Below are positions 1 through 7,308 of a stretch of 64,000 nucleotides of DNA, piece after piece; the first letter of the stretch is position 1; each line of letters opens with the position of its first letter. The position numbers were made by a program, and so were the translations under genes. The notes beneath the pieces are model-generated. The model made no database searches. It was not told the DNA's origin and saw only the letters and a program-made list of their open reading frames with translations. Origin of the DNA: Mesorhizobium onobrychidis (GTDB taxonomy: Bacteria; Pseudomonadota; Alphaproteobacteria; Rhizobiales; Rhizobiaceae); assembly GCF_024707545.1 (NCBI RefSeq), contig NZ_CP062229.1, forward strand, positions 5,065,501 to 5,129,500. Reading direction: 5' to 3'.

Positions 1-872
1 CGGTGCCATTGCAAAAACCGAGGATGCGGGCGTTCAAACGGTCGGCCTGGCGGAAGCGCGCGGCGAGTCTTGTTTATGAATGCCTGCATGCTTTCGAGGT
101 CATTGACCTGTCGTGAGATCAGGATTTCCAAGTCGTCGGATAGGCTGATCAATCCGCGATCGAACATCCAATGCGCTGTACCGGATAGTGCGATCCCATT
201 GTTGATGACATCCGGGCCGTTCGCTTCGACCGGTCGAATGTGGGCGGCTGACACCTCTGCTCGGCCACCGCCATTTATCAACTTGAGTCCCGTGATCGCG
301 CAGCGCTCGTCGTAGGCGCGCAAGACGATGCGACGGAAAATGCGGTCCCGCACAATTCGCGATCCGATGTAGTTTACGCGATCACGGCTCTGCTCGAATT
401 CGAATGGCGCCTGCTCATCGTGGAAGCCGGTGCCGGCCTCATCAACGCGCGGCAGCAACAACTCATTCATGTCCTGGCCCAGATCGATAATGCGGTTGAA
501 ATCGGCTGGACTGATTGGGCGCACGGCCGATTGGGCACGACCGGAAATCCGTCCTTGGTCGTTGAGCAAGCCTCGTTCAACAAGACCATCGGTTCCGTTA
601 AATGGAACTGGGTTGAAAAAATCGAGGTAGCTTCCAGGCTCAATCAGAGCGAGGTACATATCGGGCGTCACCGGATCGGGAATGACCTCTTGGACTTTGC
701 CGATGGCGAAATATCCACGCGTCTCATTTACCTTGCTGGGCTCGTAGTAAATGATCCAGTCGCCGACGCATGCCTCGACACGACGCAGATACTGGCTAGG
801 GAATTGATATTGCTCTTCGGGGCGATCGTTGTATCTCGAATCTGATCGATGAATGAAGACCCCGAATCCCAT
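1..872 (-). CDS. HNH endonuclease, C-terminus cut by window edge
   Basis: The frame is open from an ATG at 872 to the left edge, so 290 residues are visible and the stop lies outside. A strong ribosome site (AGGAAG) precedes the ATG. The C-terminal part carries an HNH_2-type nuclease core: Cys191 in CAITG, His211 in AAHIRP, Asn225 in NNGI, and His234 in AHWMFDRG. The first 120 or so residues (GVFIHRSDS, GDWIIYYEP, GYFAIGKV) look like a PUA/EVE-type small-molecule or modified-base reader fused to the nuclease; that reading is inference. The enzyme is probably cytoplasmic and cuts DNA, perhaps as a stand-alone, modification-dependent restriction enzyme. No methylase lies beside it within the window. 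The nuclease call is firm; the biological role is not. Confidence 0.85.
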   Translation of the reverse strand, partial: MGFGVFIHRSDSRYNDRPEEQYQFPSQYLRRVEACVGDWIIYYEPSKVNETRGYFAIGKVQEVIPDPVTPDMYLALIEPGSYLDFFNPVPFNGTDGLVERGLLNDQGRISGRAQSAVRPISPADFNRIIDLGQDMNELLLPRVDEAGTGFHDEQAPFEFEQSRDRVNYIGSRIVRDRIFRRIVLRAYDERCAITGLKLINGGGRAEVSAAHIRPVEANGPDVINNGIALSGTAHWMFDRGLISLSDDLEILISRQVNDLESMQAFINKTRRALPPGRPFERPHPRFLQWH

Positions 873-1085
873 GATCTTCCTGCAACTTTGGGAATGTCAG
901 ATGTAACACCAAAATCCGATCTCGGGAGCTTAGTCCAGGCCGAAGAAACTTTTCCCCATGGTATCGGTCTTCAGAAGCGCACAGTGAATCAACAGGGAAA
1001 GCCCCCAACAAGGCCGCCGCTTTTTTCACGGAGCGGTAGCAAACGGCCAGCGCCATCCGTCCTCCGACAGAAGAAGGAGAGCGCC

Positions 1086-1627
1086 ATGCGAAAACTCATA
1101 GTCACCGAATTCATCAGCGTCGATGGCATTGCCGAGGTCGAGAAGCTGCCTGATGTGACCTGGAACGATGAAATGCAAAGGTTCAAGGAGGACGAGCTTG
1201 CCGATAGTGGCGCCATGCTTTGGGGCGCACGACCTATGAGATCTTTGCCGGCTCGTGGCCCAGGGAAACCGGAGACTTCGCCGAGCGGTTCAACGCGCTG
1301 CCGAAATATGTCGCGTCGACCAGCTTGAAGGCGCTCGACTGGAAACCGGCCGAGCTGCTGAAGCGCGCATTGCCGGATGCGGTCAGGGAACTGAAGCAAG
1401 GCAGCGGCGGCAACATCTATGTGCATGGCAGCCTCAGCGTCGCGCAGGAATTGCTGCGCCATGGTCTGGTCGACCGGGTCAGGCTGCTCAGCTATCCCGG
1501 CGCCGTCGGCCAGGGCAAGCCGCTGTTCCCGCCCGGCGAGCCAGTGCCGCTCGCGCTGATCTCGGCCACGCCATTCAGCAACGGTGTGGTGGCGCTGGAG
1601 TATGCGCCTGTGACGGCGAAGTCATGA
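1086..1627 (+). pseudogene. RibD/DHFR-like reductase, frameshifted
   Basis: The gene starts at ATG 1086 after a good site (AGAAGGAGA) and encodes a dihydrofolate-reductase-fold protein of the RibD C-terminal type (start MRKLIVTEFISVDGIAEVE, later GRTTYEIFAGSWP, NIYVHGSLSVAQELLRHGLV, and an ending typical of the family). The reading frame changes near 1217-1222, where GCCATGCTTTGGGGCGC should encode AML-LGRTTYE. One missing T would restore a single protein of about 180 residues. As written, the product is cut off soon after the shift. It may be a real one-base deletion or a sequencing error, since everything on both sides is well conserved in character. The substrate is unknown; such proteins reduce pterin- or flavin-related compounds with NADPH. 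Confidence 0.8.
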
Positions 1628-1647
1628 TGAGGCGAGCGCCGATGACA

Positions 1648-1853
1648 GCCAATCTCCCCCCGCGTGGGGGAGATGCCCGGCAGGGCAGACGGGGGCGCGA
1701 CAGAACGCCGGCCTTCGTTTCAACCTGTGATGGGAACTTGCGCGGTTACGCTTATGCAATCGACTGATAGGTTGGCGGGACAGCGCCCCCCTCTGGCCTG
1801 CCGGCCATCTCCCCCACAAGGGGGGAGATCGGCAGCTTCAGCCTCGGCGCGTC
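1648..1853. repeat. Palindromic intergenic repeat, family A copy 1
   Basis: Two arms of about 50 bases face each other. The left arm contains AATCTCCCCCC..GGGGGAGAT followed by a CCGGCAGGGCAGA run. The right arm is its near reverse complement (GGCCTGCCGGCCATCTCCCCC). Each arm can also fold by itself. A second copy lies at 30139-30316. It fills the gap between the frameshifted reductase gene and the converging LysR gene and could act as a bidirectional terminator. Confidence 0.8.
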
Positions 1854-1885
1854 AAGCGTTTCGGCCATCAGCGCCTCGCCCTGGC

Positions 1886-2794
1886 TTACAGCGCCCGCCC
1901 CTCCCCGCCTGAACCCTTCTGTTGCTCAGCCTCGACCAACATCTCAACAAACCTCGTCACCTTGGGCGGGCGGAAGCGTGCGGCGGGGTAGACTGTGTAG
2001 ATGCCGCCGGAGGGCAGCCGCCATTCGGGCAGGATCTGGACGAGCCGCCCCGTAGCCAGTTCGTCCCTCACCAAAAAATCCGGCAGGACCGACAGGCCGG
2101 CGCCGGCGCGTACGGCCGCCAGCACTGCCGGCGTCGCGTCGATGGCGATCGTTGCCTGCATGCGCACGGTTTGCTCGTCGTCGCCGCGCGAAAATTGCCA
2201 TAGCAGCGGTTCGCGCAGCACCATGTTGGCGACGAAGGGCAGCCTGGCAAGGTCTTGCGGTTCGCCAGCCGTGAAGCGGGCGGCAAACTCGGCGCCGCAC
2301 ACCATGAATTGCCGGAAGGTGCCGATCCGCCGCGCCTGCAGGCTGGAATCGGCCAGCCAGCCGACGCGGATCGCCACGTCCATTCCACCGGAAGCCAGGT
2401 CGATCGTCTCGTCGCCTAGCGTCAGTTCCACCCGGCAGGCGGGATAGCGCGCGCTGAAGGCGGCGACCACCGGCACCACCGCCGATGTGCCGTAGTCGTT
2501 GGGCGCCGCGATGCGCAGCGTGCCGGTCGGCTCGGCGGCGGCCTGCGCGAGCTCGTCGAAGGCATCCTCGGCCTGCTGCAGGACTTGCAGGCAGCGGGCA
2601 TGGAATGTCCGGCCGGCCTCGGTCGGATGCACGCGCCGCGTCGTGCGGATCAGCAGCGTCGTTCCGACATCGCGCTCCAGCCGCGCCACCTGCTGGCTGA
2701 CGACCGCCTTGGTGATGCCCAGCCGCTCGGCGGCCCGCGTGAAGGAGCCGGCATCGACCACCGCGGCGAAGTAGGCCAGCCGGTTCAGGTTCAT
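1886..2794 (-). CDS. LysR-family transcriptional regulator
   Basis: 302 residues, the usual LysR length. The N-terminus (NRLAYFAAVVDAGSFTRAAE, then ITKAVVSQQVARLE) is the standard winged helix-turn-helix. The rest (GTLRIAAPNDYG, VRAGAGLSVLPDFLV) is the two-lobed periplasmic-binding-like effector domain. It is transcribed away from the exported metallo-beta-lactamase-like gene that starts at 2964, and the 169-bp shared region is the natural place for its operator. It probably controls that gene and itself. The inducer is unknown. It belongs to the short-chain class that often regulates oxidative or detoxification genes. Confidence 0.92.
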   Translation of the reverse strand: MNLNRLAYFAAVVDAGSFTRAAERLGITKAVVSQQVARLERDVGTTLLIRTTRRVHPTEAGRTFHARCLQVLQQAEDAFDELAQAAAEPTGTLRIAAPNDYGTSAVVPVVAAFSARYPACRVELTLGDETIDLASGGMDVAIRVGWLADSSLQARRIGTFRQFMVCGAEFAARFTAGEPQDLARLPFVANMVLREPLLWQFSRGDDEQTVRMQATIAIDATPAVLAAVRAGAGLSVLPDFLVRDELATGRLVQILPEWRLPSGGIYTVYPAARFRPPKVTRFVEMLVEAEQQKGSGGEGRAL

Positions 2795-2963
2795 GCGTGG
2801 CTCATGGCAAATGCGGCCTCATTGTCAGGCAATGGCATACATTACGTCTATTTTGTTGGCCTTCAATACGCATTCCGCCTTTGCCATCTTCCGGACATCG
2901 AAGCGGCGCGGGAGATGTGCCCGCCTCGCCTGAATTCCGCATTCTCAAGCCCAGGAGACATCC

Positions 2964-3863
2964 ATGTTCACACGGAGAGCCATCATGAAAACCACCCTCG
3001 CCGCCGGCGCCGCAGTCGTCTTCGCTCCCGCCGGGCTTGGCCATGCAGCCGGAGGGCTTTCCTGGAAACATTTCCCGGCCGGGGAAAACGGCTTCTTTCG
3101 CGCCCCCGTGCTGATCACCGGCGCTTCCGAGGCGCTGCTGATCGATGGCGGTTTCACCTTCCCCGACGGCCGAGCCGTGGCCGAGGCGATCAAGGCGACG
3201 GGCAAGACGCTCACGACCATCTATGTCAGCCAGTCCGACCCGGACTATTATTTCGGCCTCAAGCCGATCAAGGACGCGTTCCCGCAGGCACGGGTGATCG
3301 CCGCAGCCGAGACGGTGGCCGCCATCAACGGCAGCGTCGACAAGAAAATCGCCGTTTGGGGGCCGCAGCTTAAGGAGAATGGCCCGCAGGCGCCCGCCGA
3401 TATCGTCATCCCCGAAGTGTTCGACGGCAAGACGGTCAAGGTCGATGGCGAGACAATCGAGATCGTCGACGCGGAAGGCCTCGCCAACCGGCGCTATCTC
3501 TCGGTGCCGTCGTTGAATGCGGTGTTCGGCGGGGTGATGATTTTTTCCGGCGTGCATGTCTGGACCGCTGATACGCCGACCAGGGAACAGCGCGCCGCCT
3601 GGCTCGCCAATCTCGAAAAGATCGCCGCCGCCAAGCCTGAAATCGTCGTGCCCGGCCACATGACGCCGCAGGCCGCCACCGACCTTTCGGGCGTCGAGCA
3701 CACCAAAACCTATCTCATTGCCTTCGAGGAAGAACTGGCCAAGGCTGCCAAGGACGCGGCCGCGCTCAAGGGCGCCATGGAAGCCCGCTTCCCCGGCCTC
3801 GGCATGGGCGTCGCGCTCGACATCGGCTCCAAGGTCGCCACCGGCGAGATGAAGTGGGGCTGA
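2964..3863 (+). CDS. Exported metallo-beta-lactamase-fold protein, atypical metal site
   Basis: 299 residues. ATG 2964 follows CAGGAGACATCC. The N-terminus has a twin-arginine pair (TRRAIMKTTLAAGAAVVFAP), suggesting Tat export to the periplasm. The body follows the MBL fold (LLIDGGFTFPDG, TTIYVSQSDPDYYFG, EIVVPGHMTPQ). The first metal motif, normally HxHxDH, reads SQSDPDYYFG here, so most canonical zinc ligands are absent, while the later His of PGHMT remains. The protein could bind a single metal, a different metal, or none. The divergent LysR gene suggests inducible expression. The fold is well supported; the reaction is unknown. Confidence 0.8.
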   Translation: MFTRRAIMKTTLAAGAAVVFAPAGLGHAAGGLSWKHFPAGENGFFRAPVLITGASEALLIDGGFTFPDGRAVAEAIKATGKTLTTIYVSQSDPDYYFGLKPIKDAFPQARVIAAAETVAAINGSVDKKIAVWGPQLKENGPQAPADIVIPEVFDGKTVKVDGETIEIVDAEGLANRRYLSVPSLNAVFGGVMIFSGVHVWTADTPTREQRAAWLANLEKIAAAKPEIVVPGHMTPQAATDLSGVEHTKTYLIAFEEELAKAAKDAAALKGAMEARFPGLGMGVALDIGSKVATGEMKWG

Positions 3864-3873
3864 GGCACGACCT

Positions 3874-4010
3874 GGGTTCCTCGCCCACCGCGAGCCGGGG
3901 GAGAGGTGGCCGCGAAGCGGCCGGAGAGGGGGCTTTCGTAAGGCGCAATCCCCCTCTCCGTCTCGGCTCCGCCGAGCCACCTCTCCCCACTTTCGTGGGG
4001 CGAGGAACCC
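3874..4010. repeat. Palindromic intergenic repeat, family B copy 1
   Basis: The element begins GGGTTCCTCGCCC and ends with the reverse complement GGGCGAGGAACCC. Inside are GGGGGAGAGGTGGC and its opposing arm GCCACCTCTCCCC. Further copies lie at 18071-18255 and 58814-58977. It separates two converging genes and may end transcription from both sides. Confidence 0.85.
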
Positions 4011-4034
4011 AAGCTGGAATGGAAGCCGCGCCCC

Positions 4035-4853
4035 TCACCCAATATTCTGAATCCGCCCCCAGGTGCTCTTGGTTCCCCAGATGCCGGAGCGAAGCGCCTC
4101 GAGCTGCACGATCTGGCTGTGGTCGACGAACAGATTGACCTCGTTGCCGTAGTTCTTGACGTACCATTCGAAGACCGCCGGGTCGGCGGCTTCGAACATC
4201 ACCGTCTCCAGGCCGAGATCGTCGATGATGCGGGCCACCACATCGGTGCGCCAGGACGTCACGTTTTCGGTGATCCCTTCGCTCTCGATCATGATGATGT
4301 CGGCGCCGGCATCGAGGGCACGCCTGGCCTGTGCGACCAGCCAGCCGACATCCCTGGTGCCTTCGGCTTCGAGCTCCTTGGCCGATGTGTCACCACCGGC
4401 CCCGAACTGGATTCCGAGCTCCGGCTTGGCCTTGAGCCCGGCCTTTTTCACGGTTTCGACCAAGCGCAGCAGCGCTTCCGTCGGCAGGCTGATGAAGCCG
4501 GTGGAGATCTCGATCACGTCGAACCCCAGCGCCTTGGCTTCTTCGATGTAGCGGTCGACGGCGTCCGGGCCGAAGCGGAGGACATTCTCGATCCAGCCAC
4601 CCGTCGAGACGTAGGCGTCGTGATCATGCGCCAGCCTGTTGATCGATTTCACCGCTTCGGGCGGCATCAGGGCGAATGATCCGCCGGCAAACTTGATGCC
4701 GTCGATCCAGTTGCCCATGATTTCCAGGAGGTCGGCGAGGTGGCGCGGCCCATAGGCGCTGTAGTAGGGCCCACGAATCTCGGTCAGGCCGGTCTTGCGC
4801 GGCTTCGAAGAGCGCGCGGCGCGCGGGATGAAGGAGAAGGCTGTGTCGGTCAT
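4035..4853 (-). CDS. Phosphosulfolactate synthase family protein (ComA-like)
   Basis: 272 residues with the TIM-barrel pattern of the ComA family: a start region TEIRGPYYSAYGP, GIKFAGGSFALMP, DAYVSTGGWIENVL, FDVIEISTGFISLP, KPELGIQFGAGGD, ADIIMIESEGITENV, and FEAADPAVFEWYVKNYG near the end. In methanogens ComA joins sulfite to phosphoenolpyruvate in coenzyme M synthesis. In proteobacteria the family is scattered, and its product may instead feed sulfolactate or another C3-sulfonate; that is inference. No other coenzyme M genes are nearby. It is divergent from the CapA-like gene, with three direct repeats between them. Confidence 0.85.
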   Translation of the reverse strand: MTDTAFSFIPRAARSSKPRKTGLTEIRGPYYSAYGPRHLADLLEIMGNWIDGIKFAGGSFALMPPEAVKSINRLAHDHDAYVSTGGWIENVLRFGPDAVDRYIEEAKALGFDVIEISTGFISLPTEALLRLVETVKKAGLKAKPELGIQFGAGGDTSAKELEAEGTRDVGWLVAQARRALDAGADIIMIESEGITENVTSWRTDVVARIIDDLGLETVMFEAADPAVFEWYVKNYGNEVNLFVDHSQIVQLEALRSGIWGTKSTWGRIQNIG

Positions 4854-4870
4854 TTCTGGCCTCGGCTGTC

Positions 4871-4924
4871 GGTTCTCCTGCGTTAACGTGGTTCTCCTGC
4901 GTTAACCGGTTCTCCTGCGTTAAC
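4871..4924. repeat. Three direct copies of a 17-bp motif with GTTAAC core
   Basis: GGTTCTCCTGCGTTAAC occurs at 4871, 4890 and 4908, spaced 19 and 18 bases apart. All three are identical. Each ends in the palindrome GTTAAC. They lie in the promoter region shared by the ComA-like gene (start 4853) and the CapA-like gene (start 5008), so they may be a regulator's binding sites or simply slipped tandem copies. Confidence 0.85.
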
Positions 4925-5007
4925 GTCTGGGCGCGCGATCCGATCCGCGCAAACTGGGCCGGAACCCCTTGGCGTCACTGGGTGTTGGCGGGGGAAGGAG
5001 GTCTGGG

Positions 5008-6153
5008 ATGCCGCAGATCGCGAACAATGCCGCCGCCGGACGGCCGGTTCGAAGCAGCGCAAAGCTGTTCCTGTGCGGCGACGTGATGCTCGGGCGCGGC
5101 ATCGACCAGATCCTCGCCAGTCCCGGCGATCCGCACCTGTACGAGCGCCATGTCAAATCGGCGACGACCTATGTCGAGCTTGCCGAACGCATCAATGGAC
5201 CGATCCCGAGAAAGGTCGACGATACGTATGTCTGGGGCGATGCGCTCGCCGAATTGGACCGTGAAGCGCCCGACGCGCGGATCATCAATCTCGAGACCAG
5301 CATCACCACCAGCCTGTCCTTGGCGCCCAAGGGGATCAATTACAAGATGAATCCCGCAAACATCGGCTGCCTGGCGGCGGCGCGGCTAGACTGCTGCGTG
5401 CTCGCCAACAACCATGTGCTCGACTGGGATGAGCCCGGCCTGGTCGAAACCCTCGATACGCTACGGCTTGCCGGCCTCGCCTATGCCGGGGCCGGGCTCG
5501 ACGCCGATGAAGCGGCGGCGCCTGCCATCATTGAACTGGCCGGCGGCGGCCGCGTGCTCGCATTCGGCTTCGCGCTTGGGACGAGCGGCGTTCCAGCCTC
5601 ATGGGCAGCCGGAGCCTACAAGCCAGGGGTCAACCTGCTGGCGGATGTTTCGGCCCGGTCGCTCGCGCAGATCGCCCGATCCGTGCAGGCCATAAAACAG
5701 CCCGGCGACCTCGCGGTGGCCTCGATCCACTGGGGCGGCAACTGGGGCTACCAAGTCCCGGCGGAAGAACGCGCGCTTGCTCATGCTCTCATCGATGTTG
5801 CAGGGTTCGACGTCGTGCATGGGCACTCCTCCCACCATCCCAAGCCGATCGAAATCCACAACGGCCGGCTGATCCTTTATGGATGCGGCGACTTCCTCAC
5901 CGACTATGAGGGAATCACCGGCTACAAGACCTTTCGCGGTGAGCTTGCGCTGATGTACCTGCCGCGGCTCGCGATACCGGACGGTACGCTTGTTTCGCTC
6001 GACCTCGTGCCGTTCCAGCTCGCCAAATTCCGGCTAAACCGCGCCTCGCCCGAAGATGCCGCCTCGCTCGCGGCCACGCTCGAGCGCGAGTGCTCGCCTT
6101 TCGGCACGCATGTGGCGCTCGGGAGCGATAACCGTCTCACTGTCGTTTGGTGA
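5008..6153 (+). CDS. CapA family protein (poly-gamma-glutamate/capsule type)
   Basis: ATG 5008 is preceded by an excellent site (GGGGAAGGAGG), which is preferred over the in-frame ATG at 4969. The 381-residue product has the metallophosphatase-like CapA signature: LFLCGDVMLGRGID, IINLETSIT, VLANNHVLDW, SIHWGGNWGY and HGHSSHHPKPIE with its His cluster. CapA/PgsA proteins act at the membrane in poly-gamma-glutamate capsule formation in Gram-positives. In rhizobia they usually occur alone, as here, with no ligase genes beside them, so the polymer is unknown. No clear signal peptide is seen. Confidence 0.85.
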   Translation: MPQIANNAAAGRPVRSSAKLFLCGDVMLGRGIDQILASPGDPHLYERHVKSATTYVELAERINGPIPRKVDDTYVWGDALAELDREAPDARIINLETSITTSLSLAPKGINYKMNPANIGCLAAARLDCCVLANNHVLDWDEPGLVETLDTLRLAGLAYAGAGLDADEAAAPAIIELAGGGRVLAFGFALGTSGVPASWAAGAYKPGVNLLADVSARSLAQIARSVQAIKQPGDLAVASIHWGGNWGYQVPAEERALAHALIDVAGFDVVHGHSSHHPKPIEIHNGRLILYGCGDFLTDYEGITGYKTFRGELALMYLPRLAIPDGTLVSLDLVPFQLAKFRLNRASPEDAASLAATLERECSPFGTHVALGSDNRLTVVW

Positions 6154-6180
6154 AGCGTCTGCGGTCAGCAGCCAGCGGCA

Positions 6181-6615
6181 CTAATTTTCAAGCCTCTCGG
6201 GCCGTCCTCGGCCAAGCGCACCGTCGGCGCGGGCCTGCAGGTAGGCGTAGATGTCGTCGATGTAAGGAGCGACGTTGGGGTCGTTGGCGAAGCCCTTCAT
6301 CACCGAAGGGCCGCTGCGCACGCCGTCGCGAACGCTGCGCCGGAAGACCTCAAGGTCGGGCAGCCGGTCGACAAGGGCCGAGGCGAAGGTCGAGCCCATA
6401 CCGTCGGGGCCATGGCAGTGATTGCAGCTGCCATGGTAGCGACGGAAGCCGTTATAGGTTCGCGCATCGACCTTGCCGCCGACAATTTCGTAGAACTTGC
6501 CTGTGGCCAGGTCAGCTTGCGAAGAGACGCCGAAGCCGGCGCCGACGGTAAAGACGACGACAGACGGGAGGACGAGCCATGGAGACATCGTCTGTCGCCC
6601 AATTTGCAGGCTCAT
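6181..6615 (-). CDS. Class I cytochrome c (methanol-dehydrogenase type)
   Basis: A single haem site CNHCH (Cys64, Cys67, His68 from the ATG at 6615) is followed by GPDGMGSTFA, with a distal Met in GPSVMKGFA as the probable sixth ligand. A hydrophobic N-terminal segment (SPWLVLPSVVVFTVGAGF) predicts export to the periplasm. An alternative start is ATG 6588. The pattern resembles cytochromes that accept electrons from PQQ-dependent methanol or ethanol dehydrogenases. The dehydrogenase itself is not in the window. The gene lies 45 bases downstream of a small exported protein on the same strand and probably shares its transcript. Confidence 0.82.
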   Translation of the reverse strand: MSLQIGRQTMSPWLVLPSVVVFTVGAGFGVSSQADLATGKFYEIVGGKVDARTYNGFRRYHGSCNHCHGPDGMGSTFASALVDRLPDLEVFRRSVRDGVRSGPSVMKGFANDPNVAPYIDDIYAYLQARADGALGRGRPERLEN

Positions 6616-6660
6616 CCAGCGCCGCCGCAACGCGCCCGCCCCTCAATCACTCGACTTGGA

Positions 6661-7020
6661 TCAGTCAACGGCGGGCTTCGGAGAAGAAACCACGATCCCG
6701 TCTATCGGATGCGGGCTGACGACAAGCTTGCCGCCAACGCGCAATATCTCGACGATCTGGTCCGACTCTCCCAGCTTGCCTGGCACGGAGAGCGCGACCT
6801 TCTGGTTCTCGGTCAGTATCGCCACGAAACGCACGGGCAGGCCAGCCTCGCCCTGCGCGATTGTAGTGACCACCCGATAACCGTCCTCCTCGGGGGTATA
6901 ATAGACGACACCAAGGAAGCCGGCGAGATCGATGCTTTCAGCCTTCATGGCTCCAAGCTCGCCGGCATGGGCGGGCATCGCCGCCATGCAAAGTGCTGCA
7001 AAAGCAATGTACCTGTACAT
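6661..7020 (-). CDS. Small exported protein of unknown function
   Basis: 119 residues starting at ATG 7020 after GGAGCAGCATT. The first 20 residues (MYRYIAFAALCMAAMPAHAG) form a clear Sec signal peptide with cleavage after AHA. The mature part of about 100 residues (AESIDLAGFLGVVYYTPEED, KVALSVPGKLGESDQIVEIL) has no motif I recognise. It is co-directional with the cytochrome c gene and probably first in a two-gene operon, hinting at a periplasmic redox role. I give no function. Confidence 0.7.
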   Translation of the reverse strand: MYRYIAFAALCMAAMPAHAGELGAMKAESIDLAGFLGVVYYTPEEDGYRVVTTIAQGEAGLPVRFVAILTENQKVALSVPGKLGESDQIVEILRVGGKLVVSPHPIDGIVVSSPKPAVD

Positions 7021-7187
7021 AATGCTGCTCCATCCCGAATTGTCCGGGCCGAGCCCGGCTTAAGTTTCAGCAATAGGCGCTCGCGCCGTGATAGTCGGCG
7101 CACGCAGGCAGAATTCTTGATTAGTCCCCCGGCTGCATCACAGTGGCGAAGGTCCGCGAGCCGAGAACGCGCTGAACCCCACTGGTT

Positions 7188-7205
7188 GTCACAGTTAAGT
7201 GTGAC
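7188..7205. promoter_or_regulatory. Inverted repeat GTCACA-N6-TGTGAC
   Basis: Perfect 6-base arms around six bases, located about 100 bases before the LuxR-type gene and about 170 bases before the small exported-protein gene. It is a candidate operator; the protein that binds it is unknown. Confidence 0.4.
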
Positions 7206-7271
7206 CTTCTTCTCAAGCATTTCACCACCCGGTTGCTTGCGCATCCCCTGTTTGGGGGAGATAATTGGAAA

Positions 7272-7285
7272 TTAGCGATCGCTAA
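7272..7285. promoter_or_regulatory. Perfect 14-bp palindrome TTAGCGATCGCTAA
   Basis: The palindrome ends 23 bases before the GTG start of the LuxR-type gene and just before its ribosome site (GGAGAGGCGAG). This placement suits an autoregulatory operator, though other readings are possible. Confidence 0.5.
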
Positions 7286-7308
7286 AGTTTGGAGAGGCGA
7301 GAGCACCT

